The notes under the pieces were generated by a model. It saw only the letters and a list, made by a program, of their open reading frames with translations. It was not told the DNA's origin and searched no databases. A DNA stretch of 25,161 nt. Origin: a virus. Below, piece after piece: positions 7,842 to 16,000 of this stretch. Each line of letters opens with the position of its first letter. Positions within the stretch are counted from its first letter, which is position 1. A program made the translations under genes and the position numbers. The stretch is taken from IMG/VR virus record IMGVR_UViG_3300006880_000141, positions 1-25,161 of that record. The stretch is one strand, 5' to 3'.

Positions 7842-9427
7842 TGGTTGGACCACCCGATCCTGCTACTACTGAATGGGTTCCTATATGGACTCCCATGAAT
7901 ACTGGCCCTGTAGGTCCACAGGGTCCACAAGGTATTCAGGGTCCACAAGGTATACAAGGTCCGATAGGCCCACAAGGTATAAAAGGTGATACAGGATTAA
8001 CAGGCCCACAAGGTCCGATAGGATTAACAGGGCCACAGGGACCAATAGGATTAACTGGACCACCCGGACCTACTGGTGGAGTACATCATACACAACATGA
8101 ACCCGGTGGTACCGATCAAATCGTAGCTCTTACTTTAACTAGAAATTATACTGTAAATAATCATGCTCTAAAGTTACAATCAAGTCTTCCATTAATGTCA
8201 TTTGTGGAAGATGCTGCACCTGCTAATAGTAAAATATGGCGACTTTATGCAAATGCTCAAATATTTACTATTCAACCTACAAATGATGATGATTCTACTG
8301 CAACTGGATCAGTACGGATCAATCGTACTGGTGGTATTACTGCTAGTGGATTTGTAAGTGCCGGTGCACATATAGATGCTGCTACTCATCTAGCTACTCT
8401 TGGGGGTATACTTTACTTTGTTGCAGCAAGTGCTAGTTATCCAGCATTACGATATTCACAAGCAGGTTATTTAGATGTAGTACGAGGAGATCAGACCAAT
8501 TGGTTTGGTTTGATGGCTGAAAAGCTCTATACTGTAGCAGGAGGAACCAGTTTATTAGATTTGACAGTACGTGGTAATGCGGCTCTTACTACAGCACAAT
8601 TTAGTGGTGCTGTAAGTGTATATACACTAGTTGCAACTAAAGGTCCAAATAATTTAATTGGATATACTACAATTCAAACTGATACTGCTACAGCAGGAGA
8701 TACATCATTATTTCTAGATAATATTGCAGCAACTACTGATAAAAACTTTCGATTAATGAGTTATTCTGAATATTTTAGAATTTGGAATCAGAGCAGAGCA
8801 GGATTAGAATTATTTAAAATAGATGGTGTAGGTAATGCTACAATTACTGGTGCTTTATCAGTGATGGCGAATTTGCATACTGGAGCATATATGTATCCAG
8901 GAGCACTTACTGCCCCCGGTACTATTCAGACTAGTTGGTATCTTGGCGCTCATTCATCTTATGGATTGTACACAAACACTGGTCTTTATTTAGAATCTGC
9001 CATTTGGCCCAACTATATTGAAGCTAGAGCACATATCCGAGCAGCAGGTGGAATATATGATTTAGGCCGTGGCGTTCCAATGGGCTATTGGACTGATTTT
9101 TCACCAACTATTTCAAATGGAACCTTAGTGGGACTTGTTACTTGTAAATATGCATTAATATATAAAATGTTATTTATTAATATGAATATAGTAATTTCAA
9201 GTGCTAATTTAAATAATATGGGTATGTATTTACCAGCAGGAATAACTAATGTAGGTTCATATACGAATGATATAATTATGTATGCAGATAGTCAAACTAT
9301 TGGTAGTGGTATGGCACAATGTTCACCCAATGATGTATGGGTATATTTCTATAAGAATATTTTAGCTAATGCTAATTGGTCTGGTCAAGTGACAATAATA
9401 GGTACTATTTGTATACCATTCGCTTAA
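7841..9427 (+). CDS. Collagen-like tail fibre
   Basis: 528 residues. Residues 22-78 are about 19 consecutive G-x-y triplets ([12 protein letters not shown]), a collagen-like triple-helical stalk. The following G-G-V-H-H-T-Q-H-x-P-G-G-T-D segment is a common junction in phage fibres. Residues about 120-175 ([16 protein letters not shown] ... [12 protein letters not shown]) are related to residues about 247-300 of the first fibre, so the two fibres share a shaft module. Further [11 protein letters not shown] and [16 protein letters not shown] repeats follow. The last about 110 residues (from [11 protein letters not shown]) form a distinct beta-rich head, probably the receptor-binding tip. Start ATG 7841 overlaps the previous stop (TAATG). 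Confidence 0.8.
   Translation: MVGPPDPATTEWVPIWTPMNTGPVGPQGPQGIQGPQGIQGPIGPQGIKGDTGLTGPQGPIGLTGPQGPIGLTGPPGPTGGVHHTQHEPGGTDQIVALTLTRNYTVNNHALKLQSSLPLMSFVEDAAPANSKIWRLYANAQIFTIQPTNDDDSTATGSVRINRTGGITASGFVSAGAHIDAATHLATLGGILYFVAASASYPALRYSQAGYLDVVRGDQTNWFGLMAEKLYTVAGGTSLLDLTVRGNAALTTAQFSGAVSVYTLVATKGPNNLIGYTTIQTDTATAGDTSLFLDNIAATTDKNFRLMSYSEYFRIWNQSRAGLELFKIDGVGNATITGALSVMANLHTGAYMYPGALTAPGTIQTSWYLGAHSSYGLYTNTGLYLESAIWPNYIEARAHIRAAGGIYDLGRGVPMGYWTDFSPTISNGTLVGLVTCKYALIYKMLFINMNIVISSANLNNMGMYLPAGITNVGSYTNDIIMYADSQTIGSGMAQCSPNDVWVYFYKNILANANWSGQVTIIGTICIPFA
7904..8074 (+). repeat. Collagen-like G-x-y repeat region
   Basis: About 19 nine-base units encoding Gly-x-y triplets, with near-repeats of ggtccacaaggta and ggattaacaggcc at the DNA level. 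It forms the stalk of the 528-residue fibre. Such tracts expand or contract by replication slippage. Confidence 0.9.
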
Positions 9428-9431
9428 GGAG
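9426..9431 (+). promoter_or_regulatory. Strong ribosome-binding site for the 53-aa gene
   Basis: aaggag, 5 bases before ATG 9437 and overlapping the end of the fibre gene. It is one of the best matches in the window and supports the short gene that follows. Confidence 0.7.
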
Positions 9432-9436
9432 ATGAA

Positions 9437-9598
9437 ATGCCAGATACACCGCCGATGCAGGTATCACTCGCAGAACTCTATCAAGTCATTGGAGAGAAAG
9501 AAATGCTCCGATTCAAATTAACCGAGGAGAATGTGCGATTAAAGGAATTGGTTGAAAATCTTACGAATGAACTGAAGGAGCTGAAAAATGCCGGTTGA
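9437..9598 (+). CDS. 53-aa coiled-coil protein
   Basis: A short gene with the sequence MPDTPPMQVSLAELYQVIGE, continuing as a regular charged helix rich in Leu (MLRFKLTEENVRLKELVENL, then TNELKELKNAG). Leu, Ile and Val fall at heptad positions, so a two- or three-stranded coiled coil is likely. It has the strong Shine-Dalgarno aaggag at 9426-9431 and overlaps the next gene by 11 bases (start 9588). The alternative ATG at 9432 is in another frame and too close to that site. Small helical proteins at this point in phage genomes may be assembly factors or lysis components, but there is no membrane segment here, so a structural or chaperone role is more likely. Confidence 0.75.
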   Translation: MPDTPPMQVSLAELYQVIGEKEMLRFKLTEENVRLKELVENLTNELKELKNAG

Positions 9599-9938
9599 AA
9601 CTTCTACTCAACAGATGGCTCTAACACGCGATCAGGGGCCGGGTGGATTTATGGAGCGTGTGCAGGCAATGATGGCATTTTGCTGTGGCACTGTATTAGG
9701 TGAGGGTGGATCTGTTCCATATCATCCATTACGCGCATCATACGCGCAAAGAGTAGTCAGTAATCCCCGAATGGCAGCAGATCAGGCTGCTCCACAGGTA
9801 GTTATGGGTGTAAATGTGGTTGCAGCGACTACTTACCACGAAGAAACTAAAACATCTACTTGTACAATAGCTGATATCGATCTACAGTCACAAATTCTGA
9901 CACTCTGGAATTCACTTGCAGGCATCGATACTGCGTAA
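9588..9938 (+). CDS. Small phage protein of unknown function
   Basis: 116 residues, starting inside the end of the 53-aa coiled-coil gene, with aaggag at 9575-9580 as ribosome-binding site, and ending in TAATG, where its last base begins the next start. An early helix (GGFMERVQAMMAFCCGTVLGEG) is followed by an Ala/Val-rich beta-like segment (APQVVMGVNVVAATTYHEET) and a C-terminal helix (LQSQILTLWNSLAGID). The segment RASYAQRVVSNPRMAADQAA is polar and may be a loop. No family is recognised. The tight coupling on both sides places it in the set of small genes before the ejection proteins. Confidence 0.65.
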   Translation: MPVETSTQQMALTRDQGPGGFMERVQAMMAFCCGTVLGEGGSVPYHPLRASYAQRVVSNPRMAADQAAPQVVMGVNVVAATTYHEETKTSTCTIADIDLQSQILTLWNSLAGIDTA

Positions 9939-10312
9939 TGATTATTCGATCCTATGATCCCTCTGATTTAAAAGAATTGATGCGAATTCATGCAGAGAAT
10001 TTCGCAGATGAATTCCCTTTACCTGACTTTCTTGACTATGTATGTGCATTTGTAGTCGAGGATGAAAAAGGAATACTAACATTCGGTGGAATACGTGATA
10101 TAGCTGAATGCGTGACAGTAACTGACAAGACCCGTGACCCTCGTGAACGACTTAAGGCGTTATATCAAGTTTTAGATGCCTCAGTTTACATCGCTCAGAA
10201 GATGAAATATGACCAATTGTACGTATGGAGTCAGAATCCCAAGTGGGCGAGAAGATTGAGGCGTAATGGCTTTAGACCACCAGATGGTCAGTCACTCATT
10301 TTAGATTTGTGA
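9938..10312 (+). CDS. GNAT-like acetyltransferase-fold protein
   Basis: 124 residues. The N-terminus IIRSYDPSDLKELMRIHAEN is the usual GNAT first strand and helix. FVVEDEKGILTFGGIRDIAECVTV fits strands 2-4. ALYQVLDASVYIAQKMKYDQLYVW fits the helix and strand around the acetyl-CoA site, and NPKWARRLRRNGFRP is the familiar late N-x-x-A/R-R-x-x-x-x-G-F motif. The usual R/Q-x-x-G-x-G/A loop is poorly kept (TRDPRERLKAL stands there), so catalysis is doubtful. Podoviruses often carry a GNAT-like small protein before the ejection genes, and T7 gp13 has a similar place. Coupled to the previous gene by TAATG. Confidence 0.6.
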   Translation: MIIRSYDPSDLKELMRIHAENFADEFPLPDFLDYVCAFVVEDEKGILTFGGIRDIAECVTVTDKTRDPRERLKALYQVLDASVYIAQKMKYDQLYVWSQNPKWARRLRRNGFRPPDGQSLILDL

Positions 10313-10318
10313 GGCGTT

Positions 10319-11503
10319 ATGGGCAGCAATAAGAATAAGAAAACAGCTCAGACAGCTCTTCAACGCGCACCTGCTCAGACTAATGCTGTAGGTGGTAACA
10401 CCTCTCCTATTAGTTCAAATAATCCTATCTTTAAGGAGAGTGGGAATGATGAGCGCGGGCGCGTACAGAATCGTATTGTAGATGAACAATCACGATTCAG
10501 AGGCCAGATGGACCCCTATATGAATACATTAGGGGAAGGATTTGGCAGAGCGATGAGTGCTGGTACACAAGACTATGACTCAATTATGAGTGGATTTGGT
10601 AACATCCCTCAAGTAAATGCGCGTTATTCTAGTTATTCAGATCCATTTGCATCTTACGGTCAGTTTCAGGATATGAGTAAGACGGGTGGATATGACATCC
10701 CTAATAATGACGCTTATCAAGGGTATAAGGGGTTTGCAGATACCGGAGGATACTCGGCCAACGATATTGCTGATCTCCGTTCTCGTGGTGTTGCTCCTAT
10801 TAGGGCTGCATACGCAAACGCCGAAAGAGAAGTAAGTAGACAGAGAGCACTACAGGGTGGATATTCACCTAATGCTGCTGCTGTACAAGCTAAAATGGCT
10901 AGAGAACAGGGTCAATCAGGCGCGGACGCATTACAGAATGTAAATGCAGGAATTATTGCTAATCGTAATGCAGGTAGATTGTCTGGTATGCAAGGAATGG
11001 CTGGAATCGATACTAATCGTATCGGTAATCAAATTACTGGTATGAAAGGTATGTCTGACATTGAAGCTCAACGTCTAGGTGCTCAAATGCAGACTAATCA
11101 GTTCAATGCTACTGCTGGAATGCAGGCAGATCAGTGGAATGCAGGCAATAGATTGAATGCATTACAGGGTGCTAGCAGCTTATATGGAACTACCCCCGGA
11201 ATGGCTAATATGTTTGGAGATCAACTGGGCCGAGCTATTGCTCAGAGTGGTCAGCAAGGTACTTCATATATTAATGCTGAAAATCAGGCACAAGATCTAC
11301 CCGGTAGATATGAACAAACTAAAGAATACATTGGTGATGCAGCTAATGCAGCATATCCGTGGATTGATAAGATTGGTGGTTGGCTTAACAAGCCACAGGC
11401 CAATACTGGAGCTGGATATAGTGGTGGTGTAACTCCTACTGGTGGATATAATCAGGGTGCTCTGCCAATTGGTCAGGGTAGAGTTAAGATGCCTACGTTC
11501 TAG
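10319..11503 (+). CDS. Gln/Gly/Asn-rich internal virion (ejection) protein candidate
   Basis: 394 residues, with tgagg 5 bases before the ATG. A basic, disordered N-terminus (GSNKNKKTAQTALQRAPAQ) leads to an aromatic Tyr/Ser/Gly-rich part (residues about 90-150). A helical stretch (RAAYANAEREVSRQRALQGG) follows, then quasi-repeats rich in Gly-Met-Gln-Gly and Asn (RLSGMQGMAGIDTNRIG, QITGMKGMSDIEAQRLG, NQFNATAGMQADQWNAG). It ends in a Gly/Tyr tail. No signal peptide or enzyme motif. Composition, helical middle and place just before two larger proteins match the smallest of the three ejection proteins of T7-like phages (gp14 position). This is an inference from order and composition. Confidence 0.5.
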   Translation: MGSNKNKKTAQTALQRAPAQTNAVGGNTSPISSNNPIFKESGNDERGRVQNRIVDEQSRFRGQMDPYMNTLGEGFGRAMSAGTQDYDSIMSGFGNIPQVNARYSSYSDPFASYGQFQDMSKTGGYDIPNNDAYQGYKGFADTGGYSANDIADLRSRGVAPIRAAYANAEREVSRQRALQGGYSPNAAAVQAKMAREQGQSGADALQNVNAGIIANRNAGRLSGMQGMAGIDTNRIGNQITGMKGMSDIEAQRLGAQMQTNQFNATAGMQADQWNAGNRLNALQGASSLYGTTPGMANMFGDQLGRAIAQSGQQGTSYINAENQAQDLPGRYEQTKEYIGDAANAAYPWIDKIGGWLNKPQANTGAGYSGGVTPTGGYNQGALPIGQGRVKMPTF

Positions 11504-11512
11504 GATAGTATA

Positions 11513-13003
11513 ATGGCATATACACTTCCGACATTTGGCACTCCATCACTTGGTATCGAACAACTGCGTAAGAAACAGATGTTCGATAATTTCTTTGCTC
11601 AAAATCAGGCTCCTGAGAGACAACCAGCAGAAGGATTGTTTCAACCTTCCTCTCCAATACCACCTGATAGAGGAGAAGTGCCTACTCCCAGTTTTCAGGA
11701 AATGATGGATCAGATACCTAGTCCATCTACTGTAGATAGGGATAGATTCAGAGGATTACTCGATCAGGCTCCACAACGTCAGGAACCTGATATCACACGC
11801 AGGCTTGTAGCTACTGGAATGGGTCTAAGTTCTAGATTTGATAGGAATAGAGATCCACTCAAAACAATGGATGCTGTATTAGAAGAACCTAATGTGCGTA
11901 GAATGAAGGAATGGACTGATAAGGCTACTCCATTCTATCAGGGTGCATCATTAGAGAATACAGCCAATGTGAATGAACGTCAGATAGCTACATCTGTACT
12001 TAATAACAGAACTGCTCTAGAGAAGGCTGCTGCTACTGAAAGAACACAGAATGAGAAGAATCGGATAGCTGATGTTCGTGCTCAGGCATATAGATGGAAA
12101 TCTATGCTTCCAACTTGGGATTGGGATACGACTGGTCCAACTTATGTTCTTAAGAATCGTGATACTGGTGAAATTAGGGATACCAAGATTAAGACTGGTG
12201 AACTAGATGAAAGGACACTACAGGAACTTAAGAATACTGGTAATTTAGCTGCCGCAGAAGCTAGGGCTAAAGGTACCTATGCAACTGCTGCAATGACTAA
12301 AACTACACATTATAAAGATCAACAGGGTAATTTGTATTACATTGATCCTAGTAATCCAAGTCAACCACAACCTGTTGGTGATTCTCCTCAGACACCAGTA
12401 GGAGATCTAACTGAGGTTAAAGCAGCACCAACTGGAGCTAGTGCTAGAACTAATACAATGGAGAAGGTACGTCAGAGAAATGATAAGTTGGGTGCTGCAT
12501 GGCAAACTGAAGGTCCAGAAATTAAGAGATTCATTAAGAGAATTTCAGAGAAGGAATACACCTATCAGCCTAGACCTGTATTAGGTGCTCCAAAAGGTGG
12601 TCTATTTTCTACTGGTAAAATAACTCAGGATGACGTGGATGCTTACGATGAATTCAGATCAAGTATTGAACCTGATTATGTACCACCTACTAATCCTGCT
12701 ACTACTCCCCCTGCAAGTACTCCTCCACCAGCTAGACCACCTGCTGCTGGTAGAGGAACTAGTTATAATCCACCTACTAAGAAAATACCTCCATTAACTA
12801 CTGCTGATCCTAATAGACCTCCTACTCCTATTGGTAGTCCACAAGCTAGTAGTAATGAAGCAGTAACAGGTCCACGTATCAGATTCAGAGATCCTGCTAC
12901 TGGTAGAACTGGTACCATACCTGATAATCCTGAAGCCATTAAAGCGGCTCGTGAAGCTGGATACAGATTAGAATTAATCGTTAGACCTCCTGTCGGGAGA
13001 TAA
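11513..13003 (+). CDS. Pro-rich internal virion (ejection) protein candidate
   Basis: 496 residues. Residues 1-75 are Pro/Gln-rich. Residues 90-270 are mainly helical with many Arg, Glu and Ala (NERQIATSVLNNRTALEKAA, ERTQNEKNRIADVRAQAYRW, TLQELKNTGNLAAAEARAKG). Then comes a small KDQQGNLYYIDP strand motif, a helical segment, and a Pro/Thr-rich linker at residues 385-445. The C-terminus (RIRFRDPATGRTGTIPDNP then EAIKAAREAGYRL) is a short motif I associate with phage virion proteins. The place between the 394-residue and 1983-residue proteins matches the T7 gp15 slot. Function is inferred from context. Confidence 0.5.
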   Translation: MAYTLPTFGTPSLGIEQLRKKQMFDNFFAQNQAPERQPAEGLFQPSSPIPPDRGEVPTPSFQEMMDQIPSPSTVDRDRFRGLLDQAPQRQEPDITRRLVATGMGLSSRFDRNRDPLKTMDAVLEEPNVRRMKEWTDKATPFYQGASLENTANVNERQIATSVLNNRTALEKAAATERTQNEKNRIADVRAQAYRWKSMLPTWDWDTTGPTYVLKNRDTGEIRDTKIKTGELDERTLQELKNTGNLAAAEARAKGTYATAAMTKTTHYKDQQGNLYYIDPSNPSQPQPVGDSPQTPVGDLTEVKAAPTGASARTNTMEKVRQRNDKLGAAWQTEGPEIKRFIKRISEKEYTYQPRPVLGAPKGGLFSTGKITQDDVDAYDEFRSSIEPDYVPPTNPATTPPASTPPPARPPAAGRGTSYNPPTKKIPPLTTADPNRPPTPIGSPQASSNEAVTGPRIRFRDPATGRTGTIPDNPEAIKAAREAGYRLELIVRPPVGR

Positions 13004-13005
13004 TC

Positions 13006-16000
13006 ATGGGACAACAGATTCCCGGTCTTGAGTGGGATGATGAGACTAAGAAGAAAAGACCTGATATCCCAGGTTTGATGTGGGATGAACCTGTTCCTAC
13101 ACCTACTCAAAAACCTCCTGAACAGTCTACATTAGGTAAAGTATGGACTAAGGCTAATGAGGCATTAGTCCCATTTTCTCCTCAGATGCATCAGCATATG
13201 GAGGAGTTTGATAAACAGTATCCAATCGCTAGTATACCGGGTAGTTTAGCTGCTGAATTCACCGAATCTGGTACTAGTCCAGTAGGTCTAGCATTGATGG
13301 CTGGTGTAGAGGCTGCTCCTCTATTACAAGCTGCTAAATATGCCAAGACCGCACACGCACTCAAGGCGGCAGGCGCGATAGGCGCGGGCGCATTCGGTGT
13401 ATCAGGTGCTAAAGAAGTATTTGACGCCTCTAATGATCCCACACTAGATAATTGGCAAAAAGCTGGTAAAATAACGAAAGGATTGATTAAGCTAGAATTA
13501 GGTAAAATCGGCGCTGGAGTGTATGGTCACGGAACTACTCCTGCACAGGCTTCAGGACTCAAGAAGATAGGTGAATCTGATCAGCCTATCAAGTGGAATA
13601 CTCCTGCTGAACCTACAATGGGCCAACAGAAGTTTGATTTTGGACAGCAACAATTAGATCTTCCAATCGGTCAACATGGTGCTCCATCAATGGATGTTAG
13701 AGTGCCATTTGATGAAAGATTCCAACGAACTCCTATTGGTATCACTAGTCGTCCGGGTGTACCCGAAACTAGACCAGTAACACCTGCACCTATCGAGGGT
13801 CCAGAACTAGGACCATATGGCATTACACAGGATCATCCACAGTTACCATTAGGTGATGAAGGACAGCTAGATCTAGGTCTAAATCTGTGGAATCCTGAAG
13901 CTACCAATCTAAATGTCAGACCTTCATCTGATCTTCGTACTACTCCACCTGCTCCTCCTATTGAACCTACTAGTCCAACTTCTCCATCTCCTACTCCTGT
14001 TTCTACTGAAGCACCTATTGTTACCACTGAACCAAGAAGTACATCAACTGAGCCTCACATTGTTGAACTTGAAGGACCGAATAAGAAGGAAGAAGGTAAT
14101 AGGTTAAGGGCAGAAGGATATGAATTTCATCAGATAAATAAGAATGGTAACATAGAGTTAATTCGTCGTGCTGGTCCCGCTGCTCCTGCTGCACCATTAC
14201 CTACTGTAGAACCTCCTAAAGTAGGAGAGAATGATACTATAGATTATACTCCAGATAAGCCATTTTCACTTCCAAGTAAATACGTAAATGACACTACTAT
14301 TGCGAATCTAGCAAAAGCAGGTCATAAGTTCTTGGGCCGAGATTCTCAAGGAAATGGTCTATTTGATAAATTCATTCAGGATACTAGTGGTGCTTCAGAT
14401 GATCAGGCACTATGGGAAAATCTGAGGAAAATGTTTGGGCGTGAGCCTACTCCTGATGAAGTTCAATCTGCTAGGGATCGTGAACCTAAGATAGGTGAAC
14501 AGACTGGTCAGGTAGCTCAATTTCCTGATCCTACCCATAAAGCTTTAATGGGAGGAATGGGTAAATTAACTGATAAAGATATTAGATTTCTAGATTCATT
14601 CGATGATTTTGGTAATCCTCTAAATCCTGCTGATCGAGGTATAGAATCACCATCTCTTCCTCAAACACCTGAATGGACTATTGAGAAGGAAAGAGCTAAT
14701 GATAGATTAGAGGTTCAAGGGGCTAGAGAGCCTGAATTACTACAGAGTCTATTCGAGCATTGGACTGATGCGCGCGCACGAGCCATCGATTCAGGAGACT
14801 CTATATCAGCTAATCACGCTGATGAGATGCTTCAAATCGTTCGGGCTAAACAACTTCCATCTAATATGAATATTCCCGGTGCTAATCCAGACACGGGAGC
14901 AGCAGAACCTCCACTAACTCCAGAAGAACGTGGATGGACTAATAACGCTGCCTTTCCTGATCAATTTTCTGCCGATAGACCACATGAAGTAACGGGATGG
15001 GATCAGGCTATTCCACCACAATCAGGTCAGCAGAATCTCCCATTAGTAGGTGAGACTCCACCAGTAGAACCATCAGGAGATATAGGGAAGTTACGCGCGC
15101 GTCAGATACTCGGAGAGAATTGGGGCGAAACTCGTCAGCCTGAACAAATGTCAATGGCTGGTGAATTAGGTGATGATATCATCAATCAGTATTTGAAGGG
15201 AGAAGATGCCACTCCTCCTGAAATGACTGATTTGAGTCAATATGGACCTGATGATTTAGCTCCAAGGAAAGGTCATTTCGCTGAAGATCTCATCAAGAGG
15301 ACTGAAGGTTCAAATAATCCTGAAGAACTAGCACGTAAACTTCGAGAACTATTTAATGGTGGTAGACCACCATCTCAGACTATGACATGGGATACCGGAT
15401 ATCCAGAAAATTATCCACAGTATTATAGTTTACCCGAAGGAACATATGTTATTTTGAATCGCCAGAGTCAACCTGTGGGACCATTTCCTAGACAGGGACA
15501 GGCATATAATTGGGCAGCATTGGGTTCAATACCTGATGAAGTGAGACAAGCTTATCCTCCTACTGACCCATTTGTACCTACTAATCCAACTGAGGATATT
15601 CCTCCTATCAATCCAAATAGACCTACGTTCCCAAATGAACCTATCCGACCACCTCGTGACCCTAACTCACAGATTCCAGATAATGCACGGTTAGTGGCTG
15701 GTAGTGCAGGTTCATTTGAACATTATCTTGATCCCTATAGTGGAGAGATAATGGTTATCCATCCTAATATGACAGCATCAGAAGGTCCATTCAGAGATTT
15801 GGGTGAATCTACTCAATGGGTAATGGATCATCTTGATGAGATAGAACCTAGAGGTCCGGGTTCACCTCGTGATATCACAGATCCTAATGGTAATCCTAGA
15901 GGTGGATTAACACCAGTATCAATTCTGGATGAATTGAATAATACACATAATGTACCGAGACTTTATGAAATTTACAGGGATGAACCACCCTCACGTGAAT

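Noticed and set aside
11157-11432. 91-codon hydrophobic frame inside the 394-aa ejection-protein gene, tempting as an embedded holin or spanin
   Set aside because: No ribosome-binding site, scattered charges in the hydrophobic parts, and it is the +1 shadow of a Gly/Asn/Gln-rich gene; no lysis gene partner nearby.
13913-14107. Leu-rich, membrane-like 64-codon frame inside the giant gene
   Set aside because: It arises because Pro/Thr codons of the linker read as Leu codons when shifted; no ribosome-binding site.
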